From: Hypericum androsaemum
Lineage: Eukaryota > Streptophyta > Magnoliopsida > Malpighiales > Hypericaceae
DNA: 64,000 nt
Direction: 5' to 3'
Assembly: GCA_963995505.1 (NCBI GenBank)
Contig: OZ023198.1
Coordinates: forward strand, 2,480,001 to 2,544,000
This document shows, piece after piece, positions 24,048-37,700 of the stretch. The stretch's first letter is position 1; every line of letters starts with the position of its first letter. The translations under genes were made by a program, and so were the position numbers. The notes under the pieces are model-generated. The model saw only the letters and a program-made list of their open reading frames with translations. It searched no databases and was not told the DNA's origin.

Positions 24048-25697
24048 GCCATAACCCTTGTGGTGGAAGGTGAGAAACCGTCTTATCAGCTGTTCTATGG
24101 CTTGCTTGCATCTCATTTTCCTTGCTCTGTGCTTCAGAAATATGTTATAAGTTGTTCTAGCTGCTTCGGCCCTAGGCAAAAATCCAGAGCCAACTCAAAT
24201 ATTGGTCAATTTTGATCCTTGACTCATCCGCTGAAGCATTTTCAAAATGTCCTCAGATCACCAACATAACCCGAGAGCCGTCGGATGTTGAAATGGCAGC
24301 AGTGCAGGATGCCGCTCGCTAGTTCTCGTCATCGGCTCCGGCGGATCCGATTGCCATGTGGTAATTTGTTCCAAGTTGAGTTGCTGCAAACAAAATAGAT
24401 GCTATGTAATTTAGAAATTAAACTTGAGATGGAAGAGAATTTTAAATTCAACTTTCTTGTCACAAACGGCTTATGCATACATGAATCTCTTTCTATCACA
24501 AATGCAGCTGTGTTAAACTTACAAAGAGGAAGTTTTGTTGCATTTTGGGTTTTACCATGCTTAAATATATCTTAATCAATGTAGTGTGTATCATTTCTTA
24601 AAAAAATTTCCGCCTCCATGAAACCACGTGGACCCTAATATTTACCTATAAACGGGCTAATTTGAAATACAGGATGTTAATTGTAATTTCCCAACAAATA
24701 TAAGCTGATATTTGTACCTTTTTCCAATATTATACAAGATCCATGTTTCTGTACGAAAAAGATCTTTGCACATATTTTGTAGGGGTTTGGAGATGGTGGT
24801 TCCTAATAAAAAATTAAAAATGTCAAATGGCAGTCCACGACTTTCTTTTTTTTTCTTTATTAATAAAAGTCATGCCTTTCTATTTTTTTTCTTTATTAAT
24901 AAAAGTCATGCCTCTATTGGTCATCAGCTACGAACAGATCGGAAGTAATATTGGCCAAATCCTTCACTCAAAAGCCAATTAACACTATGGTATGATTATA
25001 GGACATATTCCCTTTTTATGGGTATTATAACGCTTGAATTCTAACATTTTGTGTTTGGACTACAAAATTCTTAGTAAGAGGAGGGTTTATAAATTAATGA
25101 GATATAATATAAAGTAACAAAATACTTGCAAAATAGAAAATATAGAGTAGTATGACTTTATGACTTATCCTTAGTTTCATCTTTCAAGTAGTTGTACGTT
25201 ATTTTTATCTTAACTAGATTTTAAGTTCGAATCTTTAGAAATAATAGTGTTAAATACATGTTAGAAGAATTTTATCACCTTTCAAATTATTACAAGTTCG
25301 AATTCAAATGAATCGATCTAGCGAATCGGATATCAGATCCTATAAGGAAAAGTAATTGTACATCTAATTTTGAAATTCGAGTTATAATTTTTTAGTTTAT
25401 TCCCGTAAAACGTTTGATATTTTTAGCAGATTGGATTTCTAAGAATTCTAAACTTCATACACTTCCTCACCAAAAAAAAAAAGAATCCTTTCCGAAAAGG
25501 GAGAAAAGAACCGTCTACGTCTACAGTAGGGGGAGGGATTTGCAAATATAGAAAAGCGTGAATCCAAGGAAGGTAGGTTAATAAATACTTTCCGTAACCG
25601 CCACTTTACCACGAAAGGTTAAAAAAAACAACCGAGACTAAAAAATCCAAAATAGGCTTTTCCCCTATTCTAGGTGCGTTCAACTCCCCCAAACAGG
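24048..25697. other. MED31 3' flank and promoter region of the TMEM135-like gene
   Basis: No gene is supported. It includes the MED31 3' untranslated region and a 38-bp direct duplication at about 24841-24917 (TTCTTTATTAATAAAAGTCA twice). The last 60 bases are the likely leader of the next gene. The intervening DNA is AT-rich. Confidence 0.6.
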
Positions 25698-28459
25698 ATG
25701 CCAACCGCCGTGCTGCCGACGGATCTCGCCGACCCGGAGCTGCAGCGGCGACTCCGGGAGGCGGAGGAGCGGCTGCGGGACGCGATGGAGGAGCTGCAGC
25801 GGCGGCAGCTGAAGGCGGCGACGGAGACGGCGTCTGGCGGGCCCCACCCGCCGTGCGACCACCCCGCGGACGAGTCGTGCGTCGCCCACGCGATCGGGAA
25901 CCTCTGCCAGAGCTTCCTCCTCTCCTACGGCGTCCGCGTCGGCATCGGCATTCTCCTCCGCGCCTTCAAGCTCGCCAAGGGCCAGTCCTACGCCTCCCTC
26001 CTCGATCTCAAGGTCAGTTCGCGGAAATTACGTTGTTGTCCCTCCCGGCAGCAATCTTGTTTGAATCTAAGTGAGATTGCTTGTTTGTTTGTTGTCTGGT
26101 GGTGGCGGTTACCAGCAACTTGTGTCGGAGAAGGATCTGATCGTGAGAGAGGAAGCTTGTCGGGTCGGGTTGCTGTTTGGCGGGTTCACGGGGTCGTATC
26201 ACGCGCTACGGTGCCTTCTAAGAAAGTTTAGGAGGAAAGAGACGCCGTTTAACGCGTCAGTGTTCCGCTTTTCCTTCTGTTTTGCTTACTTTTTCGGTTT
26301 TGGGAGAGTAATGCTTCGAAGTTATGTTATGACATTGTTTAAGGTGACAGAATTTTAGCAGGTTCAGTTGCAGGGTTGTCGGTTCTAGCGTTGGATGATT
26401 CCAACCGAAGGCGTACACTCGCTCTTTATCTTTTGGCTCGGGTAGCTCAGGTACTGGTGATGGTGCATTCATGTGGATTGTGATTTTGGTTTATCATGGT
26501 TTACTGAAAGATGTTGTTTGTTGTCTGTGTGTCAGTCCGCTTATAATTCCGCCAAGTCTAAGAACAAGTTTCACTTCTGGGAGAATTATTACCGGCATGG
26601 CGACTCCTTGCTCTTTTCTTTGGCGTGTGCACAGGTAAGTCGACGGTTTTCCTTCTGTCTGATTGGGCATGCTATTGTACCGGAAAGAATTATGAAATCT
26701 GAACAAGGTCAGATTTGGAATACTGGATGTTGGATGCAATCACTTGTGAGGGGTTAAGATGGGTGAAATTATGAGACAGGGTCCTGCTTGTGTTAGATAT
26801 CTTTTGATCATTCTTAAAAAGTCATAGATTGATGACTGAGGATGTGGGTTCCTAATTTCCTTTCTTTCTTTGTCACCGTGGTGGTTGCTGGGCTCCTTTG
26901 CTCTTTCATATGTTTCATTTCTGATTCTACCCCTGCTACAGGTTATGTACGCGTTTGTGATGCGCCCGGAGAGCTTGCCGAAAGCATATTATGACTTCAT
27001 TCAAAAGACTGGACCAGTGGCTCAGCCTGTATACAAGGCTGTGAAAGAATGCTGTAGAGGTGGTCCAGTGGACGTTGCCTCACTTTCTGCATATTTAGCC
27101 ACAAGGAACAGTTTCAACCCGACTAAGTTGGAGGAGTTCCCTTCTGTCATTCCTTGTTCCATGATTCACCCCAACACGAATTCATGCTTAATGCAAAATG
27201 GCAATGCAGCATCAGCTACTTTCAGGAAAACGTTTCCTCTCTACTTCTCGCTAACATTTGTGCCATATGTTGTTCTGCATCTTCAGAAGGTAAAATCATG
27301 CTATTCAATTCTTTGTCTTTATATTTAAGTTCATCTGGTTTCTTTTAGAATAGACCAATGTGTCGACAGACAATGGTATACAACTGCACTGTCCTCTTGA
27401 TAATCAATTATATAATAGGCAATTGACATCCTAAGCAACTAATGTGCTTTGATTAGTTTCCAATCAGTTATGTGCCGGGTTCAACATCATTTAATAACTT
27501 GATCTCTACTATATGAGAGAATTAACTATTTCCAGAAGGATAATTACTTTGGGTCCAACCTCTGCCTCGTCGAGTTTTGATTTTTTCATGTACTAAAATT
27601 CCATCTCTACTGCCGTCCCAGTTTATGAATGCACCTGCTCGTACCTGTTGGCTTGCTCTTAGAGACGCTGTTCGCTCAACAACATTCTTATCTGCGTTTG
27701 TGGGAATTTTCCAGGTAGCTTTTTAGCCTTTTGTGGACTAAACATTATTTTCTGGAAGTTACACTTAATCTTACTTGGTGGTTTATGTTGCTAGGGGGTC
27801 ATATGCTTGCACAGGAAAGTGGCCGTTAAAGATCACAAGCTTGTATACTGGATTGCTGGCGGATTAGCTGCTTTTTCAGTGTTACTGGAGAAAAAATCCA
27901 AACGTTCCGAACTTGCTTTGTATGTTCTTCCACGAGCAGGGGATTCATTGTGGTATATTCTGGTTAACCACCACCTACTTCCCGACTTCAAAAATGCTGA
28001 GGTATACTTCTACTGCAATTCTGTTCTCCGATTCCACTCCCCCGCTATGCTCCCTTAGATAGAAGTGCATGCACCCACATTCCGTCCATCGTATTGGCAT
28101 CCTGTTCTATAGCTAGGGCAGATTTCATGGGTTCTCATGATCACATGTATGCCGTTGTGATGATGCGTCGAGTCCATTTTAACAAAGTTTATTTGCAGGT
28201 AGCATTATTCTGTGCATGCATGGGAGGGATTATGTACTACTTGGAATATGAGCCGGACACTATGTCGCCCTTCCTCAGAGGTCTCATTCGTCGCTTTCTC
28301 GCCAGCCGGATAAACAACCCCAGCCCTCCACCAAATAGGACTGCTTCATATTCATATTTGACAACTCTTGATGCAATGAAGAAACCAAGCTTGCCAGAGA
28401 GCAGGGAGGCAGAGGCTTCATCGCAGAAATACGATCTGGAGTCGATTCCGGGTCTCTGA
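25698..28459 (+). CDS. TMEM135-like / Tim17-Tim22-Tim23 family membrane protein
   Basis: Eight exons, 25698-26012, 26116-26255, 26351-26450, 26536-26634, 26942-27289, 27622-27714, 27795-28001 and 28199-28459, give 520 aa in one phase-consistent frame. The N-terminus has a charged coiled-coil-like stretch and a Cys/His segment (PPCDHPADESC), followed by several hydrophobic segments: SVAGLSVLAL, FPLYFSLTFVPYVVLHL, FLSAFVGIFQ, LVYWIAGGLAAFSVLL and VALFCACMGGIMYYL. The conserved C-terminal RSELALYVLPRAGDSLW motif matches TMEM135 and plant homologues such as At5g51150. Animal TMEM135 is linked to mitochondria and peroxisomes; the plant role is not established. Exon 1 is strikingly GC-rich compared with the rest. 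The ATG opens the conserved acidic N-terminus. Confidence 0.9.
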
Positions 28460-28888
28460 ATTAGAATTACAATCGGTGGTGGCTCATCCGGTACTGGCCC
28501 TATGAATCCGCCCAATTATTCTTTTGCAATTGATTTCTTGTAATTCAAACTCACTATAACTTATAAGTGCAGAAGTTCTGCTCAATATATATTAGGAACA
28601 ATGAGTTTTCTTACTGTTGTTTTAGCTTTAGTATTTGAACCACAAAAGGAGGATCAGACGGATTCGGGTAAAACAATGTTAAAATAGAGTTTTGTCATCG
28701 TACGAAGTTCGAATTTCTTGTTTCAACCATAAGAAAGAAATTTGGAAGATGGATGTTGGTGATGATTTATTTAAATAAGAACCTTGGCTTGATTAGTTTC
28801 CCCTTGACAAAAGCTGAGACAAATTCATTGAACTCGATTGCTGACATTAATATTGATAAATAAAATAATAGAGATCCATATGGCACCT
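28460..28888. other. Convergent 3' intergenic spacer
   Basis: About 430 bases separate the stop of the TMEM135-like gene (plus strand) from the stop of USB1 (minus strand). It is AT-rich and holds the two 3' untranslated regions; no other feature is seen. Confidence 0.7.
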
Positions 28889-30835
28889 CTATTTATCATT
28901 CTCAGCTTTACATATTTTGTATGTCTTATTGCCAATCTTGCACTCAATACCACCGAACTTGCAACTGAAGATACATTTACGTAGCGCAGCCCCCGTGCTT
29001 GACCTCTTCGTCTCTTGTTCAACCGCTCTCTTCAAGGAATCACTAACGTCTCCAGATGCCCAGGCCAGAGATATATGAGGCCGCGGCTCCTATCAGCGAA
29101 ACACCGACATAGTAAAGGAAGTTTCTTGGAAAACCGCAGATCCATGATCACCAATTGACAAACAAGAACGAGGGTTCTCGCTCACCTTGTAAAACTCCGG
29201 GAGGTTGTGAAGCTTATAAACCTCGTTAACCAATTGAATCTGTTTCACAATCTGAAACCATTGAAGCAACTATCATTAGGAAAAAAACGTCAACAGAAGT
29301 TATGAGCATGAAGCTTTAAGACGTAAAAAGGTATGCAGAAGTAGCAATGTAACCTCAGCTAAGCCTCCAGTGAGGACCTCAACCGAGAGGAAAGTGCGTG
29401 TCTGGTCATCGTTGACAAAAACCTCCCACTTATTGAAATCAATCCAATACCTAAACCAGGAAAACATCAGACAGTTCTTTTATCTTTTGTTCTCCAATTA
29501 ACAACTGTAACATCAACAAGAATGACAATGAATAACAAGAATCACCAACCGTTTACTGAGCTGAAGCCTCTGGCGTAGCATGGAAACCATGGAATCCATC
29601 TGGTGGACTCTGATGGCAACAGTCCTCCCCAAGCTGATATGGAATTCTCTTGCTATAGCAACTCTCTCCAGCTTGACATCGTCCTTGCACAAAGTCCCGA
29701 GTGCCACATCGGCCTCAACCACATGGAGGCCTGGCACCAGCGAACAAATCTTCTTCAAGAAGAGGGCGAGTTCTTTCTTAGACGACTGGGGGACATAAAC
29801 TGCACAAGTAAAGAACACCGCAGTCATGACCAGCCCAGTAGTGAAACCTAGAAAAGGTACAAGCATCATAGAATTAGAAAAGAGAGAATTTCCCTATTAT
29901 AGACTAAGAACATCGATCACTCCTTGTGTTAGCAAGTTTAAGGAGGCAAACGTTCATAGCACGCATTCGGCCATTCGCCATAGCATACTTCGAACAATCT
30001 GCGATCTACGCATCCGGAAAGAAGTGGATATAACACAATGCACTAATCTTCAATTCATTAAATTCACTCTGTTATCAGCTGTCCGCTATCAACGCATCCG
30101 GAAAGAAGTGGATACAACACAATGCACTAATCTTCTATTCGCTAAATTCATTCTCCTATCCGCTATCAACGGATCTGGAAAAAAGTGGATATAACACAAC
30201 GCACTAATCTTCTATTTACTAAATTCACTCTGTTATCTGCTGTCCGCTATCTACGCATCCGAAAAGAAGTGGATATACCACAATGCACAAATCTTCAATT
30301 CGCTAAATTCACTGTTATCTGCTGTCCGCTATCTACGCATCCCGAAAGAAGTGAAAAGAATATAACACAATGCACTAATCTTCTAATTCTCCAAATTCAT
30401 TCTGCTATCCGCTATCTAACCAAGCGTGGAACCTACCCGGGATGTACACGTGGAGCGCGTAGTTTCCGTCCACGTGGGGGAAGCTCCGAACTCGATTCGC
30501 CTGCTCCTCCTGCGAGTACTCCAAGCTGCCTTCCATTTCAAAGAGGAAACAGTACACAATAAGTTAGAATCAAGAATCAACACAGCGAAGAAAAAAATCA
30601 ACTTCCTTTTCAATTTTGTTTCTCTTGTTACGTTGACTTGTGAGGTTTAGAGGTTACCTAAATAGGAATTCGGGGGCGTGAGGAGGGAGAGAGGAGGGGG
30701 AGGTAAGGCTAGGCGCTCCGTACTCTCAAGCTGGGCCCCACCCGGCGGAGAGATTCTCCTCTTCGTCGTTGGTGGAGAAGCGTCGGCGTCCGAGTCCGAC
30801 GATGCGTCGCCGTACGATGCCATCAACGCTTCCAT
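28889..30835 (-). CDS. USB1: U6 snRNA phosphodiesterase USB1
   Basis: Six exons on the minus strand, 30835-30658, 30529-30437, 29799-29550, 29450-29354, 29251-29186 and 29089-28889, encode 294 aa. The protein starts MEALMASYGD, has an acidic Ser/Asp-rich N-terminus, and carries the two 2H phosphoesterase motifs: FHISLGRTV (His144, Ser146) and PHISLAWASGDV (His233, Ser235). USB1 trims the oligo(U) tail of U6 snRNA in the nucleus and stabilises it for splicing. Sequence between the motifs (FNKWEVFVNDDQTRTFLSVE, VNEVYKLHNLPEFYK) is typical of plant USB1. The intron between exons 2 and 3 contains an about 80-bp tandem repeat. Phases are all consistent and both catalytic pairs are intact, so it looks functional. 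It is divergent from the SRS2 helicase. Confidence 0.94.
29995..30425. repeat. Tandem repeat of about 80 bp in USB1 intron 2
   Basis: Five imperfect units start near 30008, 30090, 30170, 30251 and 30333. Each contains forms of CATCCGGAAAGAAGTGGATA, CAATGCACTAATCTTC and CTAAATTCACTCTGTTATC. The array fills about two thirds of the intron 29800-30436 and stops close to the 5' splice site of exon 2. Confidence 0.85.
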
Positions 30836-31731
30836 TCTCTCTCTTGTTCTTCTCAGTTGCTGTTGGTTTTTTTGGTCTGAACCACCGCTTATTGTGTTAT
30901 TCGAATCCCACCGACCAATCTAAGTTCGAGTCTTCGAATCGGAAAACACTTGTTAACGCCTCACCGGATATATTTGCTTGTTGGTTCAACTGATGTTGGT
31001 GGGGATATGGGTGAGAAAAAAGAAATCAGAACCGGCCCGATTAATAAAAAAAATGGGTCCAAAACCAAACTGAAAGCGAATTGGTTCGGATCTGGTTCGT
31101 TAAAAAATAATTCTCAAATCTAATTCAGATCTTTCTAAAAAAAAGATAGAGAGCTAGACCAAAAAAGCCATATATGTGAGGACCACACAACCAATATAAT
31201 TTTTCTTAGACAATATATTAACAACCAATTTATGATTGTCCAAAATTCATTGACGACAAAATTAAATGCCAAATATTAAATGTCTTTTCTCCTGTCAATC
31301 TCTTTATCATCTTTCATTGTTCCACACCTCTGAATTTGATATTTTTGTCGTCTCTCGTTGCCTAGTCTGTAATCTACCTTTTTTCAATTCCGGAATTTTC
31401 GAATCTGAACTAAACCAGACAAAAAAATTAGATCGGTTCTAGTCTAGAATCTATCATGAAATGATTTGGTTCGGAACTCATTTTTTTTTTAAGTATTTCT
31501 TCCGAACTATTTACGTGGAAGAAGGGGAGACAGCGAAGGATGAGAACGAACGACACCGTTTAGTATAGAAATGGGCTGGGCCGGATAAAGAGAAACAAGA
31601 CAATGGGTCTAAAGCCCATTAAGGGCCCACATGTTCAAACCTGCAAATTAATGGAGGGAAGAAGCGATAAACCCTCCCTCCCTCCTCCGTTCCCAATTAT
31701 CTCCCTGTAGAGAGAGAGAGAGAGAGAACAA
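30836..31731. promoter_or_regulatory. Shared upstream region of divergent USB1 and SRS2 genes
   Basis: This 896-base spacer separates the two start codons, so it must hold both promoters. It has a GA-repeat (GAGAGAGAGAGAGAGAGA) immediately before the SRS2 start, a common plant leader feature, and AT-rich sequence with several TTAAAAAA tracts in the middle. The motif GGGCTGGGCC and two AAGCCCATTA/TGGGTC-type words near 31570-31620 resemble site II (TGGGCC/GGCCCA) elements of plant housekeeping promoters. No clear TATA box was chosen for either gene. Confidence 0.5.
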
Positions 31732-34700
31732 ATGTGGAAGGAAAACGGTAACGGGAAAGGGGGGATAACGGAGGCGCAGAAGGCCAGAATCTCCCAGAAC
31801 TTCAGAGCGGCGAAGGCTCTCCTCGCCCGCAAGCGTCACCGTCCCGGAGTCTCCCCGGACGCCGTTGAACACAAGTAAGTAGCGTCAGTCTCTTCGCCTT
31901 TTTTAATCAGGAAAAATGCAATTTTGTGAATAGATGGAGCGTTGTCTGGTCCTATCAGGTCCCGAGTTGTGGTAGCCGATGCGGATAGTGTCCGGAGAGT
32001 CCCTCTTGCGGAGATTACGAATGATTCGAGCGGGTTGAGCTGCATTTCGTATAATCTCAACCCTAATTTTGAGGGATCGGGTTCGTTTGCCACTCCGTTG
32101 AAAGAGAGAAATAGTTGTTCGGTTTTAAGCAACAACTTCTCCACTCCTACTAGCATCCTTGATGACGAGGAGGATGATTTCGATGAGTCTGTTCTGCTCG
32201 AGATTGATGCAGTGTGCGATCGGGAGTCAGCTGTGAAAGCAGCAGAGGAAAGACGGAGTGTTAAGGAGGAGGATGACAGTGATTCGTCGGTTTTGGAACC
32301 GGTTGTTTCTGGTCAGAGTACGGTGACCCTGAGTAGGTTCAGCTTCGGAGGAGAGGACACAGATACCTCCGAAGTGAACAACATCCCTGATGAGTACTCT
32401 AAGTACTGGCAGTCTTTGAATGACAGGCAACGGGAGGCGGCTTGTAACGACATTTCTATCCCGTTGATGATTGTTGCTGGTCCTGGAAGCGGAAAGGTCT
32501 ACAACTCTGTTTTCCCTTCGCTGCATTGCTTTATACCAAGGAGCACATACTTGTCTTTCGAACTTCCTAACTGATGTTTGTTTTATTTCTGGATTGTTGT
32601 GTTCTCTTTTCGGATTTCAGACTTCTACTATGGTTGGGCGTGTTTTGATGCTGCTTAGTGAGGTAATGGTCTTCCCTAATTTTCTTTTTGATCTGCACTC
32701 TCCTGCCTACGATGAGTCTGCTGTTTTGATGCCAATGTTCTTGGTATCTGTTTGGTAAAATCATTTCTCGCACTGTTTCTTTTGGCATGTGGTCAGGGAA
32801 TTAGTACATCGAACATTCTGGCAATGACTTTCACAACTGCAGCTGCCGCTGAAATGAGGGACCGAATTGGGGCAGTTGCTGGGAAGGCAACATCTAAAAA
32901 CCTTACCATCAGTACATTCCATTCATTTTCTTTGCAACTCTGTCGTTCACATGCAGACAAGTAAGTTTGTTCTACTTTCGGACGTTCAGATTCCTGTTCA
33001 AATCCTTGAAGAAATTAGGGAAATATCTCTTTTCTGCTTTCAGAACTTCAAATTTATTACTTTCTGATGTCATCCGCTAGACTTGTAAGTTCTTCTCTAG
33101 GTTTGATGCTGTCAATGTATGGAACTTATTTGGCAGGTTAGGACGCACGCCAGAGTTCTCAATTTACGGTCATGGTCACCAAAGAAGAGCCATCATTGAG
33201 GCTGTTCGGCTGGTCGAAAAGGAAAAGATGGATGAGAGGAATCAGGATGCTGAAAAACTTGCTCAGGATTCTAACGGGATAGTATCTCTAGAGCAATATA
33301 AGGACAAGTCAAAGAAATGGCAAAAGTTTGTGACGCAGGTTAGTTCAAACTAAACTTTTTCCCGATCTGTCAGTTATCATGTCTTGCCTTGATGCTGTTA
33401 GATAAGGTTTAGAGTACCCAAGTAAACTTGTCCAATTTGTTGTTGACTAGTCGCCCTTTTTCTTTTGTTAAGAACGTGTACGTTCACTTCATCAGGTGTG
33501 GCGGAAGCAGTCTTAGCATTATTGGTCTTTGTTGCTCCTTCTCTCGATATAAATTTTTTGTTCTCGTCTTTTCTGTTGGTGTGTTATATTGCTTCATGAA
33601 GCTGTCAAGTGTTTCTGGTTCCTCTAGTGTTGCTTCTTACTACACGTAATTTCTGTGCCTTTACCAGGCTAAAGCTTTGGGTAGGACTCCAGCAGATTGC
33701 CTTAAAAAGAGAGATAAAATCGGGGTAAGCTGATGAATGTTTTATCAGCGTCTTCTGAATTATTTTTCTGATTTCTCATGTTTCTAAGACCGTGCAAAAT
33801 GTATGTATCAGGCCGATATCCTTCAGCAATACAATGACATACTAAAGTCTTGTGATGCTTTGGACTACCATGACTTAATTAGCTGTTCTGTGACATTGCT
33901 CTCCGAGTTTCCTGAAGGTGAATCTTGTCCTTGTAACCTAAAGAATCTTTCTGAAAAGCACTTCACTAATTCTTTAATTACTATGCTCTTCAATCAGTGT
34001 TTAAGGAATGCCAGGAAACATGGAAGGCAATTGTTATAGACGAGTTCCAGGACACAAGTGCCATGCAGTACAATCTTCTTCGGCTTTTGGCATCACACAA
34101 TCGAATAACTATAGTTGGGGATGATGATCAGGTCTTATTTCTCATACTTAAGTTGCAGAGAATGAATGCTTTTGTTATTTCGAAGTTCACTATTTCGTGT
34201 TCCAAGTCTCATCCACAAATAATGTTGCACAACTTTTTGCAGTCCATTTTCAGTTTCAATGGAGCTGATGTTTCTGGGTTTGATTCATTTCGTCGGGATT
34301 TTGCAAATTACAAAGAGGTATGCACTCGTTTTAAATTTAGGTTCTTTTGTTGTTCACAATGCAAGAATATTGCCATTTAGAATGTTGAGACCGTTTCTAC
34401 TATAATGGTTCAGATCAGACTCAACAGGAACTACCGGTCAACTCGCTACATTGTTGAAGCTGCATCTTGTCTTATAAAAAATAACATCAAACGGTGTAAG
34501 CTTAAGGATGTTCTCACGGACAATTGTTCAGGATCTAAGGTGACCATTTTCAACTTGCTTGTTATCCAGCAGGCTATTTCAAAAGCCTCTCTCCACAGCT
34601 AGCCAGCTTATGTGAATTGTACTGCCAAATGCACAGATAACAATCAAGGAGTGTCAACATGAATCTGCTCAATGTGCTTTTGTGGTTGACAAAATCTTAG

Positions 34701-37700
34701 AGAGTGCATCTAATGGTTCACCTGCTACGCCTGATTATGGCAAGTTCGCCATTCTCTATCGCAGGCAGGTTGAAAATTTACACTTGCTCTGAAAGTTCAC
34801 AGGAACAACTTTTTACATCCCATGTGTTCACGGGTTCAAACTTTTATGTCACAGGTATCAGGAAAAGTGTTCCAATCTGCTTTTCGAGAGAGGAAGATAC
34901 CATTTAACACACATGGCGTAGCATTCTACAGGAAAAAGGTTGCTAGAATCTCAAGCTTTGCTAATATAATAGCTCATGAGATTACCATCAAGCCACTAAA
35001 CTTTTGTGCATGCGAATTTTCTGCAAGATGTACCAGATAATCGAGCATAAAAATGTCCAAGTTTACTTTTCCAGCTGTTTTTGTAAAACCTATGTGGCTT
35101 TGGCTGTTATATCATGCCCAACTTTACCGAAACTAGTACCATTTTTAAAATTCTTTTTGGCCTCAAGTTAATCAAACGTACAATAGTGTGATTAGGCAGT
35201 TATGATGCAATAGGTAGTGAAAGCCATCATGGCCATGCTTAGGACAACATTGCCCGGCTGTGATGATGGGTCATATCGCCAAGTTTTCAAGGCTTTTCTG
35301 CCCTTCGAGAAAGAGGAAAAGAAAAAGGTACCTGTTTTAGATGCTTTTATGCAGCCCGTCTTGAGCAACCTTTTCAGTTTTTACTCCATCTCGTTCTACG
35401 CTACAAGAGAGTTTGGTCAACTGCTGTCTATTGCAGGTTGTTGAGCATATTGAGAAGATTTCAACTTCTAGAAAGTGCAGCTTCATATCTGCTGCATCTG
35501 ACATCTTTGGGGCGAAGGTTTCTGGTACCTTTAAGAGGTTATTTCTTCTCATGTTTAACGCCACATTCTTACCATGCATTGATTATCAAAGACATTTAGG
35601 TCTATAATCGTGGCATTTACTAGGCGACATTGAATGTGTTGATGCCTCTTAAAATCTTTTTGTATACGACCATTTGCCTTCTACAGAAAAGTTGTCAACT
35701 GAAAGTTAATTTAGTAAATTTTCCAGCTGGTCGCATAGATGCAACCTAGTTTCAAGAGTGAATTTCCCAAAACTTTTCCATGCAGTAGCAAGTCAATGAT
35801 GAAGGATATCCAAGAATAAAGAGCCATGACAATTTTGCCTTTCTTTTGATACCTGATTTTGAACTATGCTTTGTTTTAGGAGTCAGCTTACCCAGGGACG
35901 AAAGGTCTTATCAACTCTCGAGATGATATCAAAACTTGTTCTCAGGGTAAGTTACACTGCAGCAAAGTTGCTTCTTGCTCTTAAAGCTCCAATTTAAATA
36001 CCTCTGCCGCATCTCGAGATGATAGCCTCATTTTGCAACCTCATCTTGTGGATCGAAAATAACTTAAAATGTGTAGCAAATAAAATGTTTCGAGCTCAAT
36101 TTTAATAAAGGACCAAAGACGAATGAGTTGGTTGGAATGACATCATCTGTCTTGGTGAACAGGAGCAGTCAATTTCGACGGTCATAACCTCAGTGGCAAA
36201 TATGGTGCCTCAGGTTCGTTTCCTTTTACACTTTATCATCTTTATGACCTCATATATCAGTTGGCAGATACAGAATGGATTGTCGTAGTCATAAGAACTT
36301 TGGTATTTCTAAGGTCATTGATACTAATCTGGTTAGTCATACCAGAGTCCTTGTTCCTTTTGTTTGTACTCTTTTGCTTCTGACATCTATTTACATAATT
36401 AAATTTCAGAAATACCTTCTTGAGCAAAAAGCGGTAGTTGATAATGATGGAGGAAAATACCTGAATGAAGATAATGACATGAGATCTGTAAGTACCTTAT
36501 AGCAGCCACAATGACATACATCTGCAACTACTTGATTTGTGGTGACTTGGCTTTTTTGTCAGTCTTGTTAAATGCATTTTACTTCATGCATATTGAGCAA
36601 TGTTTTATGGTATCTGCCAAAAAAATGATTTGATTTGTACAAGTAAACGAAATGGTGGAAATTACTTGTAAGAATGAAGGGAACGGTTCTTAATACTGAC
36701 ATACTGTATTCTCGTATGAAACCTGTAGTTATATTAGTCAGGATAGTAGTCTGTGTAGTCAACCTTCTGGTATTCGAAAGCATAAAACGCTTTGCATTAT
36801 CTCTGTTTTTATTTGTGTTAACTTAATTCTCTTTCTCACTTGTGCTTGAATTGGTGGCAACCTTGCAGGTTCTTCAATACTTGCTGGATGATGTATCTGA
36901 CTTTTTGTCCAGTCAATTTCCTGACAGAGGACAACCCGGTTTTTCCGAAGAAGAAAAAGGCTGCAAAAAGTTGCTAAAATATTTTGTCGATTACATAACA
37001 GAACGAGAGAAAGAAAACTTCCGTTGTCGGAGACATGACAATAAGAATTCTGTTACTTTGACCACTATCCATCAGGTTCTATCTCAATTTAATCACTTTG
37101 AGCTGCCACTAGTTATGTCTAAGGTGGCACAGCCACACCTTCAATGGTCCTAATATCCTTCTTCATTTGTAGTCAAAAGGCTTGGAATGGGACACCGTTT
37201 TCATAATAAAGGTGATTGCCTATGTTTTCTCAATCATCTCTGTGATTGCTTTCTTGTAATTATGGTATGAGCTTGAAATGAACCAAATACACGGACTGAG
37301 CTAATCTTCACAATTTTCTCTGACAACTCAGTGATTGCTTTCTTGTAATTATGAGGAATCTACATGTGCATATGCAAGCATCTATATTTTGCATGCTTGT
37401 TTCATCCAGATTCGTAATTACTAATACCTCGCACACGCTTAAACGACACATGTTTGATATGCCAGGAGAACTTTTCCTCTCTTTTCTTTCTGATTAGCTT
37501 CTTAATGTATATCTTTTTTGCCAGTCTTGTGTTAGCTTACAATATTTATGGCATAAATAAGCCATCCCCACTATTTCAGAGATCTTTGTGCTCGACTAAT
37601 TCTAACTACTCATTTACTTTCCAACAGGTAAATGAATCGGAGATTCCGTTGGTGCATGAATATAATGGTGTTGCCAAAGAAAGTGGAACGTCTATTGAGG

